Counted from the stretch's first letter, positions 35,708 to 43,460 are shown. The stretch: 64,000 nt of DNA from Terriglobia bacterium (GCA_020072815.1 JAIQGE010000001.1:310001-374000), one strand, 5' to 3'. Notes: a model not told the origin generated them from the letters alone. Made by a program: numbers and translations.

Positions 35708-35800
35708 ATGCACGCCAGCCGATTTACTTTCGCGTTTACTTACCGCTACTCCTTTACGAGTGGCGGCGACGCGGTTGGTGTGCTGGCAAGCAAGACGTAA
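35708..35800 (+). CDS. Phe/Tyr-rich leader peptide of an attenuator
   Basis: 30 codons, ATG 35708 to TAA 35798-35800. Residues 6-16 read FTFAFTYRYSF: four Phe and two Tyr in eleven positions, followed by a Gly/Ala-rich end. It precedes a terminator hairpin and genes for chorismate mutase and DAHP synthase, as in the pheA-type leaders. No Shine-Dalgarno sequence is visible, which fits leaderless translation from the predicted start site. The function proposed is to sense charged tRNA-Phe and tRNA-Tyr by ribosome stalling. Confidence 0.75.
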   Translation: MHASRFTFAFTYRYSFTSGGDAVGVLASKT

Positions 35801-35825
35801 AGCAAGTCCAGTCATCATAATCACC

Positions 35826-35867
35826 GCAAGCCGCGACTCCCCAAAAAGGATCGCGGTTTTTGCTTTT
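35826..35867 (+). terminator. Attenuator terminator of the aromatic operon
   Basis: Stem AAGCCGCGA (35828-35836) / TCGCGGTTT (35851-35859), nine base pairs, 14-base loop, then TTTTTGCTTTT. It ends just before the AGGGAG ribosome site (35868-35873) of the chorismate mutase gene. A copy of the 3' arm, CGCGGTT at 35770-35776 inside the leader gene, can pair with the 5' arm and act as antiterminator. Confidence 0.75.
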
Positions 35868-35881
35868 AGGGAGCTTCAGAC

Positions 35882-36205
35882 ATGGGCCAACAAATTAGCG
35901 CGGGGGACAACACGCTTGCCGGCTGGCGACGCCAGATTGACGCGCTGGATACCGAGCTGTTGCGTCTTCTCAACCAGCGCGCGGCCATCGCCTGCGAAAT
36001 CGCCGTCGTCAAAGTGGCGTCCGGCCTGCCTGCTTACGACGCTGCGCGCGAAGCCCAGGTGCTAAGCCGCATCGCCGCACATAATTCCGGTCCGCTTGAT
36101 GAGCAGAGCGTCGCAGCCATCTTCAGCGGCATCATTCATGAAACCCGCCGTCTGGGCACGCAACGCATGCAAGAGCACAGTGGCCGGACGGTGGAGAGAG
36201 TTTAG
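35882..36205 (+). CDS. Chorismate mutase, AroQ type
   Basis: 107 aa with the all-helical AroQ pattern: WRRQIDALDTELLRLLNQRAAIACEIAVVKV, where Arg, Lys and Gln of the active site are expected, and FSGIIHETRRLGTQRM at the end. It turns chorismate into prephenate, the branch step to Phe and Tyr. AGGGAG lies eight bases upstream. It is the first structural gene behind the attenuator; DAHP synthase follows after a heptanucleotide tract. No prephenate dehydratase domain is fused. Confidence 0.85.
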   Translation: MGQQISAGDNTLAGWRRQIDALDTELLRLLNQRAAIACEIAVVKVASGLPAYDAAREAQVLSRIAAHNSGPLDEQSVAAIFSGIIHETRRLGTQRMQEHSGRTVERV

Positions 36206-36268
36206 GTTTGAGCAGTTTTCGAAGTTCGTCAAGTTATTGCGAACCGAGTTTTGCCCGGAACGCGAAGT

Positions 36269-36368
36269 CTTTTGGCTTTTGGCTTTTGGCTTTTGGCTTT
36301 TGGCTTTTGGCCAATTGCTAATTGCCAATTGCTAAATGCTAAATACTAACTACTAAGTACTAACTACT
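36269..36368 (+). repeat. Heptanucleotide tandem tract, about 14 units
   Basis: Five CTTTTGG-phase units, then CAATTGC, TAATTGC, CAATTGC, TAAATGC, TAAATAC, TAACTAC, TAAGTAC, TAACTAC, all in strict 7-bp phase although the unit drifts. It fills the space between chorismate mutase and aroF and stops 19 bases before the aroF ATG. Confidence 0.9.
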
Positions 36369-36387
36369 GATTTCTGGAGCAACCCCA

Positions 36388-37599
36388 ATGGTCATCAACA
36401 TGGCGGACGGATACACCGAACAACAACTGCAGCACGTAATTGATCGCGTGAAGGAGTGCGGTTTCCAGCCGCACGTTACGCGCGGGACCGAGCGGGCCAT
36501 TGTGGCCGCTGTGGGCTCGGGCGGCTCGCGGGCCGCGCTGGAGGCCCTGCAGGCTGCGCCGGGCGTGGACTCGGTCGTCCCCATCGCGCACCCCTTCAAG
36601 CTGGTCAGCCGGCAGACGCGCGGTGAACGAACGCGTGTCACCGTGGGCAACGTGGTCATCGGCGGCGACGAAGCCGTGGTCATGGCCGGGCCGTGTTCGG
36701 TGGAGTCGCGTGAGCAACTCTTCTCCACCGCGCGCGCAGTGAAGGCGGCGGGCGCGTCCATTCTGCGCGGCGGCGCGTACAAGCCTCGCACCTCGCCTTA
36801 CGACTTTCAAGGATTGGGCACCGAAGCGCTCAAGCTGCTCAGCCAGGTGCGCGAAGAGCTGGACATGCCGGTGGTCACTGAAGTGATGAGCACCAACGAC
36901 ATCGGCTTGATCAGCGACCACGCTGACATGCTGCAGGTGGGCGCGCGCAACATGCAGAACTACGATCTGCTGCGCCAGCTCGCCAAGTGCAGCAAGCCCA
37001 TTCTGCTCAAGCGCGGCCCTTCGGCCACGGTGAAAGAGTGGCTGCTGGCCGCCGAGTACCTGCTCGCCGGCGGCAACGAAAACGTGGTCCTGTGCGAGCG
37101 CGGCATCAAGTCGTTTGAAACGGAGATGACGCGCAACACTCTGGACCTGGCCGCCGTCGCGCTGGCGCGCGAGCTTACGCACCTGCCCGTGGTCGCCGAC
37201 CCCTCGCACGGCACCGGACGCCGCGACCTGATCGCTCCCGCCAGCCGCGCGGCCCTGGCCATCGGCGCCGATGGCTTAATCATTGAAGTGCATCCTTGCC
37301 CGGAACGCGCATTGTCCGATGGAGCGCAGTCGCTCAACCTGGATGAATTTGCGCGCTTGATGAAAGGCTTGTCCGCGCCGATTCGGTCGGTGGGAACTGG
37401 GATCGATCGCCCGCGCTCTAACCAATATTCTGATGCGCGGGCACGCTACCAGACGTTGGTTCAGCGCAAGTACAGCTCTGGCCTTTCAGCGAGCGAAGAA
37501 GATGAGTTGCTCAAATTGGGGGATATCCTTGACGAATTCGATAAGCCCTATTACGAAGCCGCAATTGATCGCCTGAGCAGTCTTAACAAGAAAAGGTGA
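36388..37599 (+). CDS. aroF: DAHP synthase with a foreign C-terminal tail
   Basis: 403 aa. Residues 1-70 form the ferredoxin-like N-domain; 80-330 form the type I-beta DAHP synthase barrel (AGPCSVES 100-107, GGAYKPRTSPYDFQG, LKRGPSATVKEW, ADPSHGTGRRD, IIEVHPCPERALSDGAQSL). It condenses PEP and erythrose-4-phosphate, the entry step of aromatic synthesis. Family members usually end at about 335-345 aa. Here residues about 335-403 are extra, Lys/Glu-rich and helical (YQTLVQRKYSSGLSASEEDE, LGDILDEFDKPYYEAAIDRL), with less GC-biased codons, and look like a small protein fused at the DNA level. GGAG lies eight bases before the ATG. Confidence 0.9.
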   Translation: MVINMADGYTEQQLQHVIDRVKECGFQPHVTRGTERAIVAAVGSGGSRAALEALQAAPGVDSVVPIAHPFKLVSRQTRGERTRVTVGNVVIGGDEAVVMAGPCSVESREQLFSTARAVKAAGASILRGGAYKPRTSPYDFQGLGTEALKLLSQVREELDMPVVTEVMSTNDIGLISDHADMLQVGARNMQNYDLLRQLAKCSKPILLKRGPSATVKEWLLAAEYLLAGGNENVVLCERGIKSFETEMTRNTLDLAAVALARELTHLPVVADPSHGTGRRDLIAPASRAALAIGADGLIIEVHPCPERALSDGAQSLNLDEFARLMKGLSAPIRSVGTGIDRPRSNQYSDARARYQTLVQRKYSSGLSASEEDELLKLGDILDEFDKPYYEAAIDRLSSLNKKR

Positions 37600-37608
37600 A
37601 TCAGTACG

Positions 37609-38121
37609 ATGTCTCATTTCTTGCGAACAGTTCCTCCACCCGACGTGAAGGGCGGTTACAGTTCCTTTCGCCCCTATGTCCGCGCTGATTTTCAGCATCG
37701 ATGCGCCTATTGTCTTTTTTGGGAGTTATTGGCTGCCGGGGAGGAGAATTTCGAGCTGGATCACTTTCGCCCCAAGAGCCTCTTTCCCGACGACGCGCAG
37801 AACTTCTACAACATTTACTATGCATGCCATCCGTGCAATCACTTAAAGCGCGATTTATGGCCGTCGAAGGACATGGAACGTCGCGGCCTGCGTCTTGTTG
37901 ATCTGTGTAAGGATGAGTTTGAAGCCCATTTTCAACTGTGCAGTGACGGGCACTTGCAAGGCCTGACCGATGCGGGACGATACACTATAGATGCTCTAAG
38001 ATTGAATCGGAAACACTTAGTCAGGCTCAGAGAAATGCTCAGTCAATTCGGGGTTGATATGCACAAGAAAGGGATATCGCAGGAACAGTGCGAACGCCTC
38101 CTACGCGAGTTGCTTGGTTGA
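37609..38121 (+). CDS. HNH endonuclease
   Basis: 170 aa. An HNH/treble-clef core: CAYC (about 31-34), ELDHFRPKS, NIYYACHPCNHLKRD. The HFRPKS plus CxxCN order resembles the HNH subunits of the PtuB/TIGR02646 type seen in defence modules. It starts nine bases after the aroF stop, with AAAAGGTGA upstream. It should nick or cut DNA with a metal ion. With the aroF tail it may be a two-gene cassette inserted at the aroF 3' end. Confidence 0.8.
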   Translation: MSHFLRTVPPPDVKGGYSSFRPYVRADFQHRCAYCLFWELLAAGEENFELDHFRPKSLFPDDAQNFYNIYYACHPCNHLKRDLWPSKDMERRGLRLVDLCKDEFEAHFQLCSDGHLQGLTDAGRYTIDALRLNRKHLVRLREMLSQFGVDMHKKGISQEQCERLLRELLG

Positions 38122-38320
38122 GCAAATAGCAAAAGCTGCTTCAGGTGGTCAACGGCTTACGGTCCGCCACAATTGAACAGGGGCCTGTCAAGTTCCCAAG
38201 CTCAGAGTTGCGAAGCATGATTTGCTGAGAATAATCCTCGGCATTCGTTTTCAGAATGAACCGCCATTCAGTGTATTCTGTCTAGCGCAGCACGCATTCA
38301 GAAATCACTGAGGGGTACGC

Positions 38321-39463
38321 ATGGATAGGGTCGCCGGCCGACGGTCATTTCCCTGGCTCAGCTGGGCAGGGCTGATTTCTTCGGTCTGCATCGCCGTCGG
38401 GCTTTACTGGGATATCTCCTGGCATGAAGCCATTGGCCGCGACACCTTCTGGACGCCCGCCCACCTGTTGATCCAGTTTGGAGCCGTGCTCACCGGACTT
38501 TGCGCCGGATGGGTGATCCTGCAGGCGACGTTCAGCCGCGATCCCGCCCTGCGCGCATCCACCGTCAGCGTCCTCGGTTTTCGCGGGCCGCTGGGAGCGT
38601 TCATCTCAGCTTGGGGCGGCGTGGCCATGATTACCTCCGCGCCTTTTGACAACTGGTGGCATGAAGCTTACGGGCTGGACGTAAAGATCATCAGCCCGCC
38701 GCATGTGCTGCTGGCGCTGGGCATTGCCGGCATCAACTGGGGCGCGGCCCTGGGAACCATCGCGGAGATGAACCGCTCAGAAGGCCGGCAGCGCCAAACC
38801 CAGCAGCGGATCCTGCTGGCGTTGGGTGGCTTTATCGTCCTTCAAGGGATGATTCTCAAACTGGAGTACACCAACCGCGTGCTTCTCCACAGCGCTGTCT
38901 CTTACCTGGTGATCAGCATCGGTCTTTTGCTGATGCTGGAGTCTTTGGCCCGCGCGGCCGGACATCGCTGGGCGCGCACCATGGTCGCTGGAGTCTATTC
39001 CTTATTTGTTCTGCTGATGTTGTGGATTCTGCCGCTCTTCTCCGCGCAACCCAAACTGGGGCCGGTCTATCAGCAGATTACCCACTTCGTGCCCTTGCCG
39101 TTTCCCATTCTGCTGATCGTGCCTGCTTTCGTGCTCGACCTGGTCTGGCCGGCGATGACCCGCGTCCCGCGCTGGCAGCAGGCGCTGGTTGGAGGCGTGG
39201 CGTTTCTGGCGATTCTGATCGCCGTGCAATGGCCCTTCGCCACCTTTCTTATGTCGCCTGCGGCGCGCAACTGGTTTTTTGCACCGCCCGACTTTCCTTA
39301 CTTCGCCATGCCCAGCTCGCCTACCGTGCGTCATGTGTTCGTCGGATGGGAAAAGACTTCAGAGTGGTTTTGGCGGAACATGTCGCTCGCGTTTCTGGCT
39401 TCCGTGCTGAGCATGTGGGTGGGAATTGTTTTTGGGGACTGGCTGAAGAAGGTGCGGCGATAA
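38321..39463 (+). CDS. Integral membrane protein, unknown
   Basis: 380 aa, about nine or ten membrane helices, with conserved-looking His and Trp at helix ends (YWDISWHEAIGRDTFWTPAHLLIQ, FDNWWHEAYGLDVKIISPPHVLLALG). Such His/Trp pairs suggest metal or heme contact. No named family recognised. Its stop lies five bases before the GTG start of the next gene, so the two are co-translated. Confidence 0.75.
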   Translation: MDRVAGRRSFPWLSWAGLISSVCIAVGLYWDISWHEAIGRDTFWTPAHLLIQFGAVLTGLCAGWVILQATFSRDPALRASTVSVLGFRGPLGAFISAWGGVAMITSAPFDNWWHEAYGLDVKIISPPHVLLALGIAGINWGAALGTIAEMNRSEGRQRQTQQRILLALGGFIVLQGMILKLEYTNRVLLHSAVSYLVISIGLLLMLESLARAAGHRWARTMVAGVYSLFVLLMLWILPLFSAQPKLGPVYQQITHFVPLPFPILLIVPAFVLDLVWPAMTRVPRWQQALVGGVAFLAILIAVQWPFATFLMSPAARNWFFAPPDFPYFAMPSSPTVRHVFVGWEKTSEWFWRNMSLAFLASVLSMWVGIVFGDWLKKVRR

Positions 39464-39468
39464 TTCTG

Positions 39469-40962
39469 GTGAAACCAAAATCTATTCGGTCCGAATTCCT
39501 GCGCCGCTTGCTGCTGGCGGTAGCAACCATGCTCGTTGTGCCGCTGGCCCTCTCCGCCCACGTCAACAGCCCCGACGTTTATTTTGACGGCCAGGCCGGT
39601 CCCTACCACCTGCTGGTCACGGTGCGTCCGCCCAAGGTGGTGCCGGGCATCGCGCAAATTGAGATTCGCAGCGCCGATGCTGGCGTTGATGAAATCAAAA
39701 TCCTGCCGCTGCGCATGGTGGGCGAGGCTTCCAAGCTGGCGCCCACGGCCGATACGGCGCAACGGTCCGTGGCTGATCCACAGCTTTTTAGCGGGCAACT
39801 ATGGATCATGGCGCGCGGTTCGTGGAAAGTTCAGATTAACGTGCAAGGTAAACGCGGCCCGGGTGAGCTTGCGGTCCCCATGCCGGCGGTCTCCAGCGGC
39901 TCCGCCAGCATGCAGATCGCGCTGGGCGTTCTGCTGGCTTTTCTGGGATTGCTGTTGTGCGCCGGGTTGGTGGGGATCATCGGCGCCGCCAGCCGCGAAG
40001 CCGACTTGCCGCCGGGCGACCAGCCGGCCGCGGAGAAAAAGCTCCTAAGCCGGATCGGAATGGCAGTCACTGCGGCGATGATTGTTGTGGCCCTGATCGG
40101 CGCCAACCGCTGGTGGGACGCGGAGGCCCGGGCCAACGCCAGACTCAATTACAAGCTTCCGCAATTGCACGCCTCGTTGCAGGCGGGAAACCTGCTGCGG
40201 CTGCAGTTGGAGAATCCCAATCAGACTGAACTGGGCCGTTTCGGCACGGTTCCACCGGACCGCTTTGTACTGACTGATCTGGTCCTCGACCACGGTCATC
40301 TCATGCATCTCTTCCTGGTTCGCATGCCGGACATGAAGAGTTTTTGGCATCTTCATCCTGAACAGACTGGTGAAGGCCAGTTTGATGTGGGCCTTCCTTC
40401 CATGCCCGCCGGCCGCTACCAGATCTTTGCCGACGTGGTACACAGCACCGGGTTCCCGGAAACGCAGGTTGGCGGCATTGATCTTCCGGCCATCGCCGCC
40501 GGCGCCTTGAATGGCGACGATTCCGGCATCGCCGAAGCCGTTCCTGCCGACAAAGTTGCTTCGCTTTCCGGCGGCTATCGCATGGTCTGGCTCCGCGACG
40601 ATGCTCCGCTGAAGGCAAATCAAGCTGTGTGGTTTCGCTTCCGCGTGGAAGACAAAGTTGGCAAGCCCGCCGCGGACATGGAAAGTTACATGGGCATGGC
40701 CGGCCACGCGGCTTTCGTCAGCAATGATGGCAGGATCTTTGCGCACGTGCATCCCGCCGGCTCGGTTTCCATGGCGGCAGTCAACATCGCTGAGGGCGAA
40801 GCGCCGCCTGTCCGCGACATGCCCGCCATGCAGCACGATCATCCCGGCGCAGAAGTTTCATTTCCTTACGGGTTTCCCCGGCCCGGCGATTACCACATCT
40901 TTGTTCAAGTAAAACGTGCGGGACGCGTGGAGACCGGCTCGTTTCTTGCCCACGTCCAGTAA
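39469..40962 (+). CDS. Exported His-rich membrane protein, unknown
   Basis: 497 aa from the GTG at 39469, chosen because it follows the previous stop by five bases; the frame is open far upstream inside the previous gene. Signal peptide ending near LSAHV, a beta domain (FDGQAGPYHLLVTVRPPKVVPG), two membrane helices at about 143-170 and 190-208, then a soluble part with His/Met clusters: DHGHLMHLFLVRMPDMKSFWHLHP, MAGHAAF, IFAHVHPAG, MQHDHPG. These HLHP-type motifs suggest copper or another soft metal. Function unknown; metal handling together with the upstream gene is an inference. Confidence 0.75.
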   Translation: MKPKSIRSEFLRRLLLAVATMLVVPLALSAHVNSPDVYFDGQAGPYHLLVTVRPPKVVPGIAQIEIRSADAGVDEIKILPLRMVGEASKLAPTADTAQRSVADPQLFSGQLWIMARGSWKVQINVQGKRGPGELAVPMPAVSSGSASMQIALGVLLAFLGLLLCAGLVGIIGAASREADLPPGDQPAAEKKLLSRIGMAVTAAMIVVALIGANRWWDAEARANARLNYKLPQLHASLQAGNLLRLQLENPNQTELGRFGTVPPDRFVLTDLVLDHGHLMHLFLVRMPDMKSFWHLHPEQTGEGQFDVGLPSMPAGRYQIFADVVHSTGFPETQVGGIDLPAIAAGALNGDDSGIAEAVPADKVASLSGGYRMVWLRDDAPLKANQAVWFRFRVEDKVGKPAADMESYMGMAGHAAFVSNDGRIFAHVHPAGSVSMAAVNIAEGEAPPVRDMPAMQHDHPGAEVSFPYGFPRPGDYHIFVQVKRAGRVETGSFLAHVQ

Positions 40963-41230
40963 GCCAGCAACGCCTGCCGTGAGTGATCGCGAGGGCACAT
41001 TCACTTTGGTAATAAGGCGTGTTGCTTATGTGTTTTCCTCGAAGGGGTGAGGTCTTCCAAATCCTGGAATCGGCTACTGATTCTAATAACATCTGAAAGC
41101 GGGGCTGGACACAGGGCTTTGCGAAATTCGCACAAGTTGAGTGCGACAAGGCCCTCCATCTTTTGGAAGATTGAGTGACTCCTACCGCGGGAAAAGCGGG
41201 TTTACGAACCGGGCACAACGCAGGAAGTCA

Positions 41231-41261
41231 TTGACACTACAGGGAATATTAGTGATATAAA
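41231..41261 (+). promoter_or_regulatory. Promoter of porin A
   Basis: TTGACA at 41231-41236 and GATATA/TATAAA at 41254-41261 (spacer 17-19). The same arrangement lies before porin B. The RNA would start at about 41268. Confidence 0.7.
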
Positions 41262-41298
41262 TTATCCGCGCATTTTTTGGGTGGTGCAACCTAGCAGT

Positions 41299-41356
41299 AA
41301 GTGTGCAATGCAGCCGGACCCCCGAGACGATAAATCCGGTCAGGGGCACGATTCCA
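41299..41356 (+). promoter_or_regulatory. Porin leader element, copy A
   Basis: A 58-base leader nearly identical to 43407-43460: 27 identical bases at the 5' side, a variable loop, then TCCGGTCAGGG and CACGATTCC. CCGGA (41314-41318) pairs with TCCGG (41335-41339), and CCCC inside the loop can pair with GGGG (41343-41346), an H-type pseudoknot. It also encodes an upstream ORF from ATG 41308 (MQPDPRDDKSGQGHDS...), whose stop overlaps the porin start. Confidence 0.7.
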
Positions 41357-41390
41357 TTCCATTCCATTTAGCGAGATTGAGGAGGGTTGA

Positions 41391-43031
41391 ATGAAGGTTC
41401 TACGCAGACTGGGTTTCTTGGTGCTAGCGTCGGGCATGGCGCTGGCACAATCAAATCCGCCGAGCAATTCCACGGTTGCCGACGAGTTGAAAGCTTTGCG
41501 GGAAGCCATTGCCGCGCAGCAGAAACAGATCGCGCAACAGCAGCAAGACATGGCGCAACAGAAGCAGCAGATTGAGAGCTTGAAACAAGCTCTGGACGAA
41601 AAGACCTCCGGCACGCCGCACGTTGCCGATGCTGCTCTACGGACTCCCACCACCACCGAGCCGGTGAACGTGGCCACTGCCGTCCAGGGCGACAAGGAGG
41701 CGGTTAAAGAGTCGCCGCTTTCCTTCCGCATTGGCGGCGCTGAGTTTACGCCTGGCGGATTCATTGACTTTGAGAACATTTTCCGCACAACCAATGCGGG
41801 AGCCGGCACTGCCACCAGCTTCGGCTCGATCCCGTTTAGCAACACCATTCAGGGACACCTGACTGAATTCCGTTCCACCGGCCAGTATTCGCGCCTGAGC
41901 TTGAAGGTTGGCGCCAAGTACGGCGAGAACCGTGTTGTCGGCTATGTGGAAGGCGACTTCAACGGCAACGATGCCGCCAACGTGTTCGTGTCTTCCAATC
42001 CCCACACCGCCCGCGTGCGCCTGTTCTGGGTGGACATGCGTCGCGGCAAGTGGGAATTTGTAGGCGGCCAAACCTGGGGACTGCAGACCCCCAACCGCGT
42101 CGGGCTCTCGCCCAACCCGGGTGACGTCTTTGTGCCCATCGGCGAAGACGCCCAGACCCACGTCGGCCTGCCCTATACCCGCGCTGGTGAGTTCCGCGCC
42201 ATCTACCATGTCAATGACAATTTCCAGTGGGGCGTGGCTCTCCAGAACCCGGACCAGTTCGTAGGCGCCGGGGAAGTCATCTTCCCCTTTGCCTTCAACG
42301 CGGCACTGGGACCCCAGTTTGACGCAGCCAACCAAACCACGGTGGCCGATGCTTTCCCTGACATCCATACCAAGTTTGCCTGGGACAAAGATGTCGACGG
42401 GAAGCACCAGCACTTTGAAGCGGGCGGAATTATCACTTCAGCCAAAATCACCAACGTGCCCATCGGCGGGACCACGTTTGCTCATCATTCGGCGATCGGC
42501 GCAACCGGCCACGCGGCCTTCAACTTTGAACTGGTCAAGGGCTTCCGCGTGATGGCCAACGGCATTTGGGGCTCCGGCGCCGGACGCTACATGATCGGAT
42601 TCGGACCGCAGGCAGTTGTGGTTCCCATCGCGACCGGTCCCGGCACGTTTGACACTGATGTTTCCATGGTCCACTCGGGCGGCACCATCGTGGGATCGGA
42701 ACTCCAGATCGGCAAAAACACCCAGTTGGGCGCCTACTACGGCGGCTTCTATTTCGGACGCAACTCGTTCGCCGATGTGACCTCGCCGCTGGTGGTGAAG
42801 CCCATTATCGGCTTTGGCGGCATCAACTCACCCAACAGCGCTAACCGTGCAATCCAGGAAGCGTCGTTCGACTGGACGCAGACTTTCTGGAAGAACCCGC
42901 AATACGGTGCCGTGCTGCTGGTCACCCAGACTTCCTACGTGACCCGCGCGCCGTGGTTCGTTGCGGCCGGCGCACCCAAGAACGCTCACTTGATGATGGG
43001 CTTTGTCAGCTTGAAGTACGTCATCCCGTAG
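41391..43031 (+). CDS. Outer-membrane porin A (coiled coil + beta barrel)
   Basis: 546 aa. Signal peptide (VLRRLGFLVLASGMALAQ), a Gln-rich coiled coil (AIAAQQKQIAQQQQDMAQQKQ) and then a barrel of about 420 residues with repeated aromatic strands (GGFIDFENIFR, TEFRSTGQYSRLSLKV, VVGYVEGDFNGNDAANVFV, WEFVGGQTWGL) ending in Pro after LKYVI. The plan is that of trimeric porins with an N-terminal coiled coil (DcaP-like/OprP-like). It is the paralog of porin B at 43493. A strong GAGGAGG site precedes the ATG. Substrate unknown. Confidence 0.85.
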   Translation: MKVLRRLGFLVLASGMALAQSNPPSNSTVADELKALREAIAAQQKQIAQQQQDMAQQKQQIESLKQALDEKTSGTPHVADAALRTPTTTEPVNVATAVQGDKEAVKESPLSFRIGGAEFTPGGFIDFENIFRTTNAGAGTATSFGSIPFSNTIQGHLTEFRSTGQYSRLSLKVGAKYGENRVVGYVEGDFNGNDAANVFVSSNPHTARVRLFWVDMRRGKWEFVGGQTWGLQTPNRVGLSPNPGDVFVPIGEDAQTHVGLPYTRAGEFRAIYHVNDNFQWGVALQNPDQFVGAGEVIFPFAFNAALGPQFDAANQTTVADAFPDIHTKFAWDKDVDGKHQHFEAGGIITSAKITNVPIGGTTFAHHSAIGATGHAAFNFELVKGFRVMANGIWGSGAGRYMIGFGPQAVVVPIATGPGTFDTDVSMVHSGGTIVGSELQIGKNTQLGAYYGGFYFGRNSFADVTSPLVVKPIIGFGGINSPNSANRAIQEASFDWTQTFWKNPQYGAVLLVTQTSYVTRAPWFVAAGAPKNAHLMMGFVSLKYVIP

Positions 43032-43059
43032 GCTGTCAAACAGCAATTAACACTTCAAC

Positions 43060-43089
43060 AGAGCGCCAGGAAACTGGCGCTCTTCTTTT
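43060..43089 (+). terminator. Terminator of porin A
   Basis: AGAGCGCCAG / CTGGCGCTCT, ten base pairs, GAAA loop (GNRA type), then TCTTTTTTG. Confidence 0.95.
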
Positions 43090-43171
43090 TTGTCGCTGCG
43101 CTCCAAACCGCGTGCGACCCCGTCTCTAGCAGCGATTCCTCTGCACCGATGGCAAGCCCTCGCCGCGCAAT
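43090..43171 (+). repeat. Divergent copy of the 93-bp repeat
   Basis: Starts TGTCGCTGCGCTCC and keeps GATTCCTCTGCAC and CTCGCCGCGCAA in the same order as the copies at 45202 and 45319, with many changes. It follows the porin A terminator directly. Confidence 0.7.
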
Positions 43172-43340
43172 CGTCTTCCAAACCTCGGATTGCAATACTA
43201 AAGTTAATAGCAAGTGAAAGGGGCTGATTTCCTTTGGACCTACCGACAGCATCGCAAAATGTCCTGGCAAGTTTCCAAATTTTGGAAGATTTATTCAATG
43301 TTGAGCTTTCATCGGTTATCCAAATCTTCACGAAGAATTA

Positions 43341-43371
43341 TTGACACCGCCTAAAACCTCAGTGTTATAAA
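43341..43371 (+). promoter_or_regulatory. Promoter of porin B
   Basis: TTGACA at 43341-43346 and TATAAA at 43366-43371 (or GTTATA two bases earlier, spacer 17). It matches the porin A promoter in layout and in the downstream ATCCGC. Confidence 0.7.
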
Positions 43372-43406
43372 TATCCGCCGCATTTTCCTAGCAAGTTCTG
43401 AGCTAC

Positions 43407-43460
43407 AAGTGTGCAATGCAGCCGGACCCCCGAAAATTTTCCGGTCAGGGTCACGATTCC
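43407..43460 (+). promoter_or_regulatory. Porin leader element, copy B
   Basis: CCGGA (43422-43426) pairs with TCCGG (43440-43444), and CCC in the loop with GGG (43448-43450). The loop is three bases shorter than in copy A. The upstream ORF (ATG 43416, 19 codons, TGA 43473-43475) reads MQPDPRKFSGQGHDSNLNW; compared with copy A the indel is a whole codon and the only change in the GQGHDS part is a synonymous Gly codon. Confidence 0.7.

Larger units (their letters stand above)
40963..41390. other. Upstream region of porin A
   Basis: About 430 bases: no gene besides the possible 28-codon upstream ORF. The promoter and leader element are listed separately. Confidence 0.6.

Noticed and set aside
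39022-39468. Upstream extension of the His-rich protein
   Set aside because: Reads the membrane protein gene in another frame. The GTG at 39469 follows the stop by five bases and gives a proper signal peptide.
43407-43460. Guanidine-III riboswitch, suggested by the CCGGAC and CCGGTCAGG parts
   Set aside because: The conserved parts of that class as I recall them (ACGAGG and the ACAAGACGG end) are missing, and the gene is a porin rather than a guanidine gene.
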